A model generated the notes under the pieces. The model had not been told where the DNA came from and did not search any database. It saw only the letters and a program-made list of their open reading frames with translations. A stretch of 64,000 nt of DNA, from contig NC_066297.1 of NCBI RefSeq assembly GCF_905404315.1, positions 1,922,001 to 1,986,000 on the forward strand, written 5' to 3'. A program made the position numbers and the translations under genes. Source of the stretch: Leptidea sinapis (lineage: Eukaryota; Arthropoda; Insecta; Lepidoptera; Pieridae). Below, piece by piece: positions 22,301 to 37,300 of the stretch. Numbering within the stretch: position 1 is the stretch's first letter; each line of letters begins with the position of its first letter.

Positions 22301-25300
22301 GCCCGAATTCAAAAATTCTCTGACTTCATTCATGGACGTAAAAATTTAAGCTTATGCTTCTTATTTCAGAAAATTCAGAAATAAAATTGATGTGAATAAT
22401 ACTTTTAAACAAAAAACGTTTTACACAAATACACAAGAAATACTCTTAAAATTAAATACTATAGAAAACAGAGAATAAATAGACTTTATAAAAATAGACT
22501 CTGAAAAATATCTTTATAAAATTATTGTTATCATATATGATTCTATACAAAACCAGCTGTATAACACTTCATAAAGTTGCATTTACATCAACCTGAACAT
22601 TTTTAGTGTAATTCACTGTGTGCCTTAAACTAACGTTTTTTCATGCTGCACTTTGCGGCAAATACGTACCAATAAATGTATTTTATCATCTTAATTACCT
22701 ACACTTACATTTTATTACATTCTACGGGACTCTTATACATACAAAGAACTTTATAAAACTTAAAAATCACGATACAATTTGTAGGGTATGAACTTTTTGC
22801 CTTTATTTCAAAAATGGTAGATGTACTATAAAGATTATTCAGTAATATTCAGTCGTATGCGGATGAAATTAAAAAATCCTTATCTTTATTAGTATATTCT
22901 ATTCATTTTATAGTATTTTAAATACTATCAAATGTTGAATAATTGCTGGAAACTAAAAAAAATTTTCTGATTTTTTTTTTCTGTTAATGATTACAGTAAA
23001 ATCTAGTAGATAATATAATTAATAGATCATAATGTAAATAGTTTTTAACAAAAAAATTTATCTTGAACTAGCAATATACAAGGCGATATGTATGTATGTC
23101 AGTAGCATGTCAGACCCGTGTCCGTGTATAATGAAAATGCTATTTGATGATACAAATATATTATTATATAATATGTGAAAACATTAGAACCATTCTGTAA
23201 GACAGAAAACTGAGACAAAAATTACTTACTGAACTTACCATAAGACTATCGAAATAGATGGACCATTAGTTATTTTTAATGTGTACTTTTGCACCAGAAA
23301 ATTAAAAAAACACTTGTATACTCAGCACCACCGTTAAGCAGTGATTTGGGGTATTTAAAAACAAGGGGTAAATTTAGATAAAAGTTTAAGATATTTAGAA
23401 TTTGATCTATTATTGTAATTCCCAGTATAAAGCTTTAGAACAATCGACGTTATCATTACATTTTATCCCAAGTTTATTCCAATTTTAATTTTGGTACACA
23501 TTAAAATAACAATAAACATAAAAAACAACACAACATCAAGCGCACAATTTAGCCAAGCACACATTTAAAATTACACACAAGACCAAGTAAAGTCTAATAA
23601 TATATTTTAATCTCGTCAAACTACTTGATGAAGTAATTAAACTCGACTTTGAGCACCATGGAAATTAGGAGTTAACTAGGTAGTTTTTCTTTTAGGTTGT
23701 ATTTCATTAACATAAGCCACAAAATTAATGACTATTTAATCAATATGATGCATAATATTATGATAAAATTCTTTTCCAGCTTTTTTTTCCTTTTTTTTTC
23801 ATTTAAAAAAATGTGATCATACTTATGTAACTAAGGTGCCTCTATCACAACACACAACACAAAACAAATAAGCGACGCGTCGCAAACCGCATCTATCGCG
23901 ATATTCCCGATACTTCTGTTGCCATAATATATAAAAATATATGTATATCTACTAAAATATGACATTACGCGTTTATGAATAATAAGATAAAGTTTAATAT
24001 TGACTGATATTTTATGAATAATATATTAACACGTTTGATAATCCACACTTTAATGATTCGTCTTACGTTTTGTATAAAATCAGTTCAATCTAAAGGACGA
24101 TTTAGTACAACTTTGTACTTCTTCCTTTTGTGGTACATATATACATCGCTTAATAAATATTTATTATAAGTTATGACTAAGCCTTGTTTATTAATGCTGA
24201 TTATGAAGTACGAAACAATTATTCTACGCCCCACTAAAAGAAGTAATTGTTTGGATATCTTTAATATATAGTATTAAAAACTGATTTTGTAAGATAGTCT
24301 ATTTTAAAACTTTCAAATACTTCTGCTTGCCATGTCCTGGACTAATATTTTCAGGGGCAAACATAGATCTGGCATGGGGCATTTCTGTTCCGAATCAGAT
24401 TTTTAACACCATAGATTTTAAAATCCAATTACTTTTTGATAATAAAATTTGAATCGAATGTTTTTGTTATTAATAAAGTTTCCAATCATTCATTAGTGAT
24501 GATTAGAATTTACTTCATTATTATCTGATTTTGCCCCTAACATCACATTACATCTTTGTAATATAATGTGTCTATAATTATAGTTGCGGGTAAATATGAG
24601 TAAGCCGCTGATTAGTAATTGCATTATGAATCTGTTATTTGGCGGCTAGAAGTATCGGAATTCGCCCTTTTTGCCGATGCGCTCGTTGCGAACCCAGTCC
24701 GCGCTCGCACCCGCCCCACCGCCTGTCCCTGGCCCCGCTCCGCTCCTACCCGCTGGTGTAGTTGGACTGCTGCCACCAGATCCTCTGCCTCCGCTGTCCT
24801 GCTAACAATATATTTCGTCTAATTGTATTATAAAGGCATTATCTCATATTAGAAAGGAAATATAGTCAAACAAAGAAAATTAATTTGTTATCAGTGCTTT
24901 TATAAGTGTAATGTATTTTTTAATAATTTCTTAACTTAAAAAATTAAATTTCTCTAGTTAAGCAAATAAAAAATAAGTCATTTTGAAAATTTCATACAGT
25001 CGTTATAGGATTAATTAATAATAAAACATGTCTCAGTTTAACTCAATAAAAGAAACAAAAGTATATATTATTTCACTTCACACTATAGTAGGGATATTTA
25101 TGGACTAAATTCAAAGTGTTGTATAAAAATATATAGCTGTTACAAAAATATAAATCTACCTAAACTAATAAATGGATGCGGGTTTTTTTGTTCGGTTACA
25201 CTGCGAAAACTACTGAATTGATCGGGATAGTACTTATACGATATATTATATGTTGGTGATTACTTATCCGAGCCTATATTTTTATATAATTTAGTCAAAT

Positions 25301-28300
25301 ACATTTTATTACATACGACAATTCATACAATGAGCGGGCGTGGAGTACTTAATTTATATGGCAACACAACGTTTGCCCGTTCAGCACTAACCGTTTGTTT
25401 TAAATAAATAGAGATGTAATAAAAAATAGTGTGTGTACTTATGTTCACGCGTTAGAAGTTATACTCTTTGGCGTATGGAAAAATAAATCAAATTTTAACA
25501 AATAGATCAAAGATAGTATAAACACTCAGCACTTAAGGTTAATATAAACAAGTATAGAAGATTAATTAATTTTTTTTCTTTATACATAAAATTTGTTAAT
25601 ATATCAGAAATAAAACAAAACGAAAAAAATTTTTTTTTAGATAATAATGTAATCATTTTTTATTAACGATGTAAATAAATTATACATACCGACAATTAAC
25701 CTCAAATCTATAAATGCACTCAAAACAGTTTATTCAAATCAGTTTTATCACTAATATTCAATATATTTAGACATACTAATAAATTATTAGTAAATACTAT
25801 CACCGTCGTATATGAAATTGATTTAATAAAAACACCAAAATAATATTTATTTATTCACACTGTTTAATTGTACTGTTACGAAACACGTGTTCTAAATAGA
25901 ATATACAACTTGACCATAGGTATCGATTTTCATGCCACCTAGAACTAATTTCACGATGTAGAATTCAGGTGTCGGTGTGCGCGTGCATCGTAAAAATTAA
26001 CTCTCATCATTTATCTCCATCGCGCCAAAAGAAGTATAACTTCAAAAATAAGTGGTACCTGGTAATGCGTGTAGATAGGGTTCGGGTAGAGATGTGGTGA
26101 GGAAGGTGGCGTGATGGCTGGAGCCACGATGGTGTGCGGAACGTGGGCAGTCACTCCGCGACGGTTACGGGCCTTCCACCACTTGCGAGAGTCATCCAGC
26201 ACCTGGTTATCAAATAGTGGATTGTTTACCAAGGAACCAAAAACCTATTTAATAAGCGAGTTTTTTTACTAAGAGTGCAGCGTAGGATTGTAAGCACGTC
26301 ATTTGAACTGAAATAGTCTTAAAACCGAGGTGGATAATTAATTCTCTATCATCCTCTATGAGAAAATAACTAAGTGTAACATATGAATAAGAGTATGCGT
26401 TTGCTTATTTTCATACAAATAATTATTTATAATTTAAAAAATTATGCGTACATTTAGGAACCGCACAAAAATGAATAGAGTAAGTTCTTGTGATTATCGC
26501 ATTCAGATAGGCAGAGGACATGGTTTTAAATTTTACCGCATTAGTAAAAGTTCCAATATTGTTTTAAATATAGTGAACAGTTGTGAAAATATAATGAATA
26601 GACATTGGCTGTAAAAATTAAAGTGTTCAAATAAATGTATTTGGCATAAGGCAATAAGCAAATAAATAATTTTATTATTACGATAGTCTATAGTTACATA
26701 ACTCTCTCTCACTCTCTTATCACCCTCTATAAGAAAATGTATGCTACAAACGCATATCCCATTAATTTTAACTTATTCATACAAAGATTGGAGTACACGG
26801 GAGCAGAATAGTTTTGAGTTGATATATGTTGTAATAATTTGAGACAAACCTCAAGATATTCTCCGCGGACAACAGTGAGCTCTTTGTCATTGTTCGCAGT
26901 ACGAGGATATGTAACCCGGACTACTCTTCCACCACGAGCAGTAACACCACGCGCCCACGCTTCTCCTAAATCATCTGTGCAAAAGATTTATGCTTTAAAG
27001 AGTCAGGAGTTTAGCCTACTTATACTAATAATACTAATTTTAAAACTAAACTAAAGTAATTATTGCATTTATTTTGCACTTTAAATATGTTTAATAAAGG
27101 TAGATTATTAGCATTCCTTTGAGAGAATAGGGTTGTATTGAAAAATACAGCTTTAACCCTAGGATTCGCTCGCGTTGAAATATCTTTGAAACAAGTGTAT
27201 TGCTTATTTTCTGGTTGGGATCCTATAAACATTTCAGAATTTAAAAAAATAAACTGATTTATTAAAAAAAAAAACATAAGGGGATGCGTATCCTTTAAAG
27301 TTGAAACATATTTATTCACTATTGTTTAGACGTAATACAAAAATGATAATTTATATAAAAAGTGAAAAATATTCAATTCAAGTCCATGGTGTTTGTAAAT
27401 GACAAATAAATTGCAAAATTGAATAGATTTTTGTATTGAAAGTTTAAGTAACCTCTTTATTCAATTTACTTATTAAAATGCTTAATGGTAATCAAGTGTT
27501 ATTTCCTGAGTAAACATGTCAGACCATTATGCAGAGCAATTTTTATCACTCAGTTTGAATCTAATGGCAAAATGTATACCATGTATTTTTCTGTAGTTCA
27601 TTGGCAGGACAATATGTGTACAAAGTGATCATCCATAATGATCAGTTGAATAGTTAAGGGGCGAAACCGACCAGTTTAGTTGTTGAGGGGTAGAACCGTA
27701 TAGCGATTTCGTATGTATAATATTAGTTACGAAGTTCGGATGTCGAGTGACTTTTTAATATATTCTCACCTTCATCTCTTTCACTACGATACTGTGTTTC
27801 TCGTTCTGGTGACGATGCTGCCGAGCCTGAGTCTTCTCTTGTAAGTCTTGTTGTCCTGAAAAAAAAATAAACGGGAGTTATTTTTCAGTTTCTGGGTCAA
27901 TTCAGAATATAATATATTATTGTAGAGAATATTTTATTACGTTACCCTTACGATTGTCTACCATATTATAATATAAGCTTATACAAAATGAATTCTAAAA
28001 CCTATAATGTAACAGACGACAGAGAGCGTGATTTTAGTTACCCCATATACATTGGCATTGGGGTATTCTTGTATACAACAATACCCCAATGCCAATCGTG
28101 AATGACATTAATGTTTACAATTATTATGAGAATTAGATCATGCAATCAATGCATCAATCATCTTAATAAAAAATTGAATGTAATACAACTTATAATAAGA
28201 GTAAGTACATGAGTTCTCAAATCTAGAAAAAACTAGATTATAAGTAACTAACTGTCTTTTTCTTCTTTTCATATTGTGTCGAAAGAAAATTCAATGAAAA

Positions 28301-31300
28301 CTGAAACTGTAAATTCTGTTCAAGGACTGACTGTACGGTAAGTCCTGCATGCAAACATGATCACGAATACTACACTACAAAGCAATAAGCATAAATTTCG
28401 CTTACCTAGGATATGGCGCATAGTCCCTTTCTCCATAGACATCAGGCTCATCGCGTTCGTAGCCAAAGTGGGCGTCCCCCCCGCTAACGCCGGGTTCCTC
28501 ACCCCCTCTACCCTCACTACGACGCGGCGAGGGTCTATACATTGAACAACAACATAGACATACACAAAAGCATTGCAACACAAATTCACGCTGATACAAC
28601 ACCAGCGCGTTAAAACAGGGACGCATCCTAGGCATGTTTAGACTTTATCGATTATTGGAGTGTACACAAATTACCTTACGAGACAGATCCATAGAGCGTA
28701 CTTAGACTTTGGTCAGACTTTACTTACGTAAAACACAGCTGAGTGTAAGCTTAGAATAAATCTTTGATTTCGTTTTTACAGCCATTTGTCAGCTGCAATA
28801 ATGCTGAGCTTAAGCTAAGACAGCCCAATGCGAAATTCAAGTGCGCGTTTTAGCACTCGTTTTTATCGTGTTGTTGAGTTTTATAAGGTGTTTCATCTCG
28901 AGTCTTGTAAATAAAATGTACCTACATTTATTTCGAGGTTTAGGTTAATTTTACCATTCTACCATCTAAGTTAGACAGATCAAATTAATTTCATTTTTAG
29001 ATTGGTGGAGGAAAATGATGTATTTAAAAAGTGTTTTAGAGATGAAACCGGGAGACGGGAGTTCTTAAACTTCTTTAAGCACTCCCGTGAAAAAATGCAG
29101 TAGAAGAAATAAAAATAAATGCTGTGAGAACTACAAGAATGAAGCCGATCGATATGACTAGAATTAATACTATTAAATAAAATAACAGCTATTTTTTAAG
29201 CTGAATAATAGAGTGAAACCTTACATATAAATTGTACATAAATAACAGAATCAAAGCTTTAACAATAACTGTACAGGAAAAGAATATACGAACTCATTTA
29301 TTCACAATTATTACGTATGACTGCCCTAGATTGGGCTAAGCGTTAAATTACCTTCGCAACGGCTGGTCATCTACTTGGTAATCGGGTGTCCAGCCATCCA
29401 TGAAAACAGGCTGATAAGGCGGAATAGTTGTTTTCCATTGTTCTCTGTAACGTACGACATATTTAATAGAAATATTATGTTATTCATCATAGGGAGTACA
29501 ATAACTTAACATATTGCAACAATGCTTGGTACACATCAGTTTGTAAAGGGGATTTGACATGGGGAAAAGAACTGATAATAAACTCCCAACCCAACTTTTC
29601 ATCATAAAATAATTTGCCTACTTAATATAATATTATACGATTTTAGGTGTCCTGCGCAGAACCATGCATCATTATCCTCTATATAATCTACTGGACTATA
29701 GTAAGCCTTCTTTGTCAGACGCTTTAACAACCTTCGCAATTAATTAATAACCTTCGTGACAATAGCAAAGAATCACTCAAATTATGATTTTATTAATCAT
29801 TAAAAAGATTCTATGAATGTATTAATTATGAGATCAAATTGACTTACAATATAGAGTATAGACAAACGATAGATATAGATACAGCAAGAAAGAAAAGGTA
29901 AGTGAATCTATTTTTATACAGTAATTAAACAGTACTTTTACTTCATGCTAGAACACCCGAATAAACGCACGCAAAAAAAAACGGATTACACATGATTTTA
30001 ACGTATACGATAATTTAGTATTCAACACGTTGTAGCTAGGTAGAGACTTGGCTAAAGATGCCACCTCCCAGGATCCATAAAGACAAAAAAAAACTAAAAA
30101 AGAAACTGTATGTGTAATTAATATAAATAAAATGTTGTGCTAATTTTTAGTTAATAACTGGTGATGATGATAACTACGCAGTAAAATATAACGCTGTAGT
30201 TACTTTTAATTTTTAACAGTGTTATATTAATTAACGTTTAAAGTTAACAGTTTTAACGACAAACCTAACTCTGCTATCACAACTGCCCTCGCAAGGCGAC
30301 TGTCAAGATCGAGCGAAGTGTCATGTTAATTTAGCCGAAATTTTAGAGTTGTATTTAGCCTTTTGAATAGTAAACACATTGAAAATCAAAATAGTTCTGT
30401 CAGTTACCTAAACTGAAACGCATTAGTTTGCTGAAACTTTGATAGAGTCTGGATAACTATTGAAAATGACAAATTCCAAAATGGCTGCCACGAAAATAAA
30501 AAAATGTTACTTTCACCAATTGTTGGAAGACCTAAGAAGTTAGACTGCAGATCTGGTAAGGATGATATCTAAGTTTATCTTGCTGACAGTAATAATAGTA
30601 ATAGGATCCCCGCTGGGGTAATTATCTTCGAGTGAAGACCCTTAAAAATGATATTTACCTTGGAATCAGCCAGGCGTCTCCAAGTGAATGCCAGAGCTCC
30701 GTTTCCTTACTGGTGACACAATTAGCCAACAAATTCAATGCATCCCTCGTCAGCAACGGCTGCACTACTCGTGACGGCAACCGACCGTCACCGACATCCT
30801 GTGCAGCATCCACAATCAATGCCAACGGAGTGAATAAGAAATGGACCAGCTCTGGCGCATTTGGGTCGTGAATATGAGTTCGCAGACGTGCCAACAGATT
30901 GAAAGACAGCTTGAACTTCTGCAGAACATCTACGAAGTCTCTTTCCGGTGGGGGGCGTGTTCTCAAAGCTAGCATCCCTTCTCCCGTTCCAGCGCTTCTC
31001 TTCCCACCTCTGGATCTTCTTCTCCTCTCAAGTTCTCGTGACGCTGCAGCGGCATGTTGTAGTCGGGCGATGAACTTCTCTATGTCATCGAAGCAGCGGT
31101 TGAGGATGGCTATGTCCTGTTCATACAGTCGATCGGATCCTGTAGATGATGCATCATCTCTTTCTCCGCCGGAGCCGCCGCGTTCAGCTCGCCCCAACTG
31201 TGCTGACATTTGCTGCAAAAGGAAAGAAAAATAATGATACCATACCAATCTCTTTTGCACGTTTTTGTTTTAGGTTTTTGTCAACAGTTGAATTTGCGAA

Positions 31301-34300
31301 TAAATGTTTAGCTTAAATTATAAATTTTTAGGTGAAGGCAGTCAAATTCCTTCATCCAGCCGGTATTTATCAATAATTTCGAGCATAACATTAGGGGTTA
31401 AAGTATGAAATTGCCGATTTGTACTGAAAAATGGAAAATCATTTTTTTTTTATTTAACATATTTGTTTAATCAAAATAATTAACATTATTATTATTATCT
31501 ATACATTGCTGATATCTAAAAGGAAGGTCAAACTCTTATTCAAAAATCACTCGAATTTTCGAAGTATCCATCTTTCTTGTCTAAGCTGAATAAAAAACAA
31601 CAACTGAAAGTCGATAATCGAATGTTGCACATTTTTAAGAGAAGAACTACATAGGTACCATGTGAAGAAAGTTTCCCTAAAAAATCTCAAACCATGAAGG
31701 TTCTATGTCAATTCTTGTACCTATTACAATAAAACGGCAATTTCATCTTTAACCCCTTATGGTATTAAGAAATATTGCGTCTTAAATTAAGAAATTTTAT
31801 ATGAAATAATAATTAACAAACACTGGAGTAATCAATCATAAAACGATTAGATGGTCCACATGTAGGGTGTCGAGTAGGGTTAAGGTTGAATCAACTCCTG
31901 TTTACAAATCAGGTGGCCAAGTGGTCTGAAGGGCCAGATTTTAGCTCTAGTTCCCGACATGGAGCGAAATAACTTAGTTTTTCTTTTACTACCAAGTAAT
32001 TTAAGTCATTTTGTTTATGCATAGAAAGTAATGCAAATGGCCGCCTGAGAAATAGGAAGTCGACGAGAAGGGTTGAGTTACTTTTTTTTACATTTTATTA
32101 TCCGAAAGTTTTGTATTATTTATTCAATTTTAAATTGTCATTTCATAATTTTTGTATATTTACATTTTGTGTAAATGATTCAAATTGGCGGTACAGAGTC
32201 TGGCATGGTCATTAGCGCCTAAACTATGTTATGACTTTTGACACTTAACAGCGACATAGCACAGATAATAATATGTATTTAGTTTTTCAAGGTTTGCGCA
32301 TAATTCATTCACTCTAACATCGGTCAAAAAATCAAAATTTTAGTCTATGGTTACGATATTGTTACGATAAACGATATGGAATACGAACATTTGTTAAGAG
32401 TAGGGTAGGTGCGATATATTCGGAGTTTTATCGTATCGTTCGGAATATATCGTTGTCGATTTTGCGAGTAGACCTCCTGGATTACGTTCAAACTTCGTAG
32501 ATTTATCGAGGACCAATACATTTATTTGATAAAATTATTAGATTTTTCAATTTGAAATTTTTCGAATACCAAACAAAATTTTTCTTCTACTATTTACTTA
32601 TGTGACAATAAAAGATTCACTTGTATCGTGAATATTGTATTAATTGTTTTTCGTTGATGGATTTCATCGTTGGTTGCCGCAACTCGCTTTTTCTTAAGAC
32701 AAGATTATCTTAAGCAATTGTACTGACAATACTTTCAGATAAAACTGAATTATTCTAGTTGAAACCGTTATGCTAAAATCCACTTGTTCGTAGATAAATA
32801 TTGTATCAAACACGGGCCTCTATTTATTACGATAACGGCATAACAGATAAATTTAGTATTGTTTGGAGATTAGATCTGGAGATTATCTAAACGATGGGCA
32901 GTCTGGAGCTCAATTATGGTTGTCTTTAGGGGGGTTCACAAAAATTACATGAGGCATTTAGGGGGCTGAGGGGGTTGAACTGAATCTCCACCAATCTGAC
33001 GTGGAATGTGACGAATCACGGCAAATTTCAGCAATAAACAGTGTTACTTTATCCAACTCTCTACTATGTGTTTATATAAATAAAAGAACCCACGTAATAA
33101 TTTAGTGTAGGTATTAAAACCGGTTTCCGGATTGTCTTGCTTTCTATCATAGGCAGGCACCATTCCCCAAGTGGTATCCACAAAGATCTGTCTCTTGCTT
33201 ACCTCAACCAAGTCGTACAAAAGTAACATAAAACTAAAAGATAAAACAAGGCTAGCAACACTAAGAAAACGAACCAAAAATATTATAGATATAAAAAAAT
33301 ATCAAATCAAACAACTGAAATGGAAATGGGCTGGACACATGAGAAGAAGAATGACAGAGAAATAGAATAAAGAAGTGACAGATTGGTGTTCAAGAGGGAG
33401 AGAGAAATAAAGAAAGACAGCATCGAACATAGGACGCTGATATTCAAATGATTGGAAATAATTAAACAAAAATATGAAAGACCGTAATAAACATTGCCCG
33501 TTTGAATATATTAAAAGGGTGCTTTTCCTGACACGCGGATATCAATCCGCGTGTAGGGCTAGTCTGCATGCGTTTAGGGCGGTTTTCATGGCACGCGGAA
33601 TTTCATCCGCGTTCGGACCACCCGCATGCTCCTATTTTATACATGTGTTTCTCGCGTACTGCACACGCGGGGAACGCTGATTGGTTGCGGGTGGGACATT
33701 ATCTGCGTGTGGCCAGGAGCGTTCGGAGTAAACGCAATCGTAGTAGCTCCGCATGCGGATGGAAATTGAATGAAAAACCACCCTTATGGTACCATAACGG
33801 TGCCTATTTCTGCCGTGAAGCAGTATTGTGTAAGCATTATTGTTTCGGTCAGAAGGGCACCGTAACTAGTGAAATTTTTCTTCCCTTTTTAGTTCGCAGA
33901 ACCTGTGTTAGGGAAGACCGCTCTTTCCATCGGATAAGAATGCTTACATATTTAACAAAAACATAAATACTTAAATAAACTAATCTTAAGCATAAAATGA
34001 GCTAATTAAAAATGGTTTCAATATTTACTTTACATTTGAAGGTAGTTTAATATTTTTTTTTGCACTAAACTTGTAAACAATATACCTACATAAAACCACT
34101 TGTTGTCTCAAGAATGTACGACCACCGTGACTATAAACTAAGGTATTTTAATGGATTGGAATTTTTGAATTTTTCAAGAATCCTGATCCAGGGGATATTA
34201 AATACCATCCGCTGAACGTCCTCCTCGTCTCGTCCCTAATTGACATAAAAAAAGAGATAAAACTCACTTTGAATACAGCGTTCCATTGCTTTTGATCGTA

Positions 34301-37300
34301 GGTAAGATATACTGGAGCCATGCTTCATGAAAGGCACCTGCACAGACTGGATAATGTTCGACCTAATCTATGTTATCAGTGATAAAGGGACGTTATCAGG
34401 TTGTAGTTGGATTGAATTATCTAGGAAACTATTTCTATTTCAGGGTCGAGTTGCGAATATTTTATTTCGTTATTATGAAAGATAATAAACAGTAGCTTTT
34501 AAGAGAGGCAGGCATTTTGAAAAGTAATAGAATTGAGCGTTATGTTGCGGAAATCCATCGCTAAGCATTAATTAATGGTCCTGATGATCATTCCATTCCC
34601 TTTATGACAGTAAGGGACGAGACGAGCAGAACGTTCAGCTGATGGTATTTGTTACTCCTTGCCCATTGCAGTGCGACTCAAGATTCTTGAAACACCTAAA
34701 AATTCTGAACAGCACTACAATTGCGCTAGCCACCTTAAGACATAAGATGTTAAGTCACATTTGCCCAGTAATTTCACTAGCTACGGCGCCCTTCAGACTG
34801 AAACACAATAATGTTTACACATTCCTATTTAGTATTGAAATACTGCAACGGTTCCAATTCAAAATGCTTCGAATGATCACTAAAGCTCCATGGTACATTA
34901 AAAACGAACGTCTACATCGAGATTTAAATATAAAAACTATAAAGAAGGAAGTAGAAGAGTCACTACGAACTTATCAGAAGCGCATGTAAAACCACCCAAA
35001 CCAACTTGCAAGGAACTTAATGAAAAAGAAACCCCCGGTACAACATTTATGAGATTGAAAAGACGAGCTCCACAAGGTCTGATGGACAAGTAGATTATGA
35101 ATAATATTTGGGCAAATCACTGGATTCTGCTCTCAATACGACCCTCAATACAAATACCTAAAGTCCAGCTAAATTGCAGGAGAATAAGAGTTAAAAATAA
35201 TAATCCTGTTTCTCGGCAGAAATAGGCGTCATTGTGGTACCCATAATCCAGGCGGCATCTCCTCAAAGGAGCATCCCACTGGTGACTATGTGCTTATAAA
35301 ATAAATAACATGTAAAATAACAAACCCTATTACACGATCATTAATGTTGTAACCAAATTAACTAAACCAAACTTAAAAAACGCCTAAATTTGTATATTAC
35401 TGAAGGTCAGATTCGTCACAGAAATTGTGATTAGCATTATCGGAGCGATCGAAGATTGTAAACTGGTTTTTTTATGACGTAGTCTATGCTTGTAACACTT
35501 AATTAGAAAATAACACTTAATTAGATGATTCATTAGCAAATAGTTGGGATTCAATAGTGTTAAAATTTTATACTTTACTTAATGTTTAATTTAAGATAGA
35601 TACATCACGAGTACATACGTAGAAATACATAAGAATATCGTCAAAAGTAATTTCTACTGAAATAACAAAATACAGATTAATCTTAGATCTATTTGAACTT
35701 ACATATATTGTAATTGAAATTATTTGTAAAACGATGAAGTTGTAAATGTTGATTTAAAAAAGTGGCAATGAGTATCTTGCCACTTCTTTTCATTAGCTAA
35801 ACCCTTTACGAATTGGCGCTCAATTTAAAAATAAATAAAGTGATTTTGATTTGATTTCATTAATTTTGATGTTTTATTTTTTATAATTTGAAACACAAAT
35901 TGGATATTATAGATTTTTAACAACACAATATGGCATGCACTGACACGGTTGTATTGTGTGTTTGACGGAATATTCGCTCTTTTGCAAGCATTACTTAAAC
36001 CATTTCAAATATTATGCAAATTCAAAATCTGATTCAAATATTTTTATTTAAAATAGGATAGGATAAATATATATAGGATATTCGATAATTTTACTCCTTG
36101 AATTTATCCCTTGGATAATTATTTTCGTTTCCGTCTTTACAACCTAATTGCGAATAACGCTATCTCGGTATTGTTTTTCTATGCAAAGAGGATGTAAATA
36201 CTACGTAATAAGAGGTGGGACCGCCTAAGTAAAAATTGAAATTTAGTTTAGTATGAAACGTGCAGTGATTTGACATATGTATGAAATAGTAGTAATTACA
36301 GTATGGCGATTGGAGACGAAGTATAATCCGGCTAAGTTTAAAAGCGAACAGTTGCTTAAAACGTACTGGATTTCGGCTATCTCCATTTTTGCAAGATTAG
36401 AGCCGTCATTTGTCAATCTATCAATGACTGCACGTTTCATACAATCTGATGCAACCGTTTTTTCTCAGAGAGTTTCGGTACACTGATCCTATGGTTTAAA
36501 CGCACTGACCTGTATAAATACCACTGGACAGGCTGTTCCATATGTTAGACGACAAATTTTTTGTGCCTATTTGAAGTGCCACTCGCGAGCGTCCAGAGAA
36601 CTAATTTTGAAGTATAATACAAATGGCTGCGACAGAAGCGTACAGTTCTCTGAAGTATTTTTGCATTTTGAATTAATTTCGTTCGTTATCCGTGTTATTT
36701 ATACTTCAGGAATCAACGTAATAAAGTAGGTACACAATTTTTTGTTTTTGTTAATAGTTTCCCACCATCTATCTATGTTTGCTGAGGTTGCCATCACTTG
36801 TTTTAGTACCATAGACTATGGCTAAGCCAACAGCGCCAAAATGGCGAATATCAAAAAGGCACAAAAGCGCTTTGACAGCCGCCAGTCCAGTGGTATATAG
36901 TAGAGGTCAGTGTTTAAACGTGAATGATAAACGAAGAGTGAATGAATGTTTATACCGACAAAAATCCATGTTCTCTTGTTTCTTCTAACGTGACATGAAA
37001 TGCCATAACAATTCAATTTTGTAGGAAAATGAGTGAAATGTCAAACGTTGACAGATTGTTTATTTTTTTCTAGGTGAAAAGTGACATTTCTATTCTGACA
37101 ACTGCTGTTCTAACCCTTTTCAAAGGTTAAACTGAGAATATATTAAAAGAGGTATGAAACGTCTTTTTATGCGGCCCAAATCGACTGTGTAAATATTTAC
37201 TCGCGAATAGATTATATTATTCTTACGTCTATGCTTGCTAAAATGCAATATTAGCTTTAATTTTAGAATAGTAGTAGTTACTCGCGAGTAAAAACTTACT

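Noticed and set aside
24619..24822. 67-codon + strand ORF rich in Arg and Pro
   Set aside because: It is the shadow of Eps8 exon 12 on the other strand.
30632..31234. + strand ORFs opposite Eps8 exon 6
   Set aside because: They are antisense shadows of a GC-rich coding exon.
31905..31965. tRNA-Leu-like sequence
   Set aside because: Only the A box is convincing; no B box or acceptor stem.
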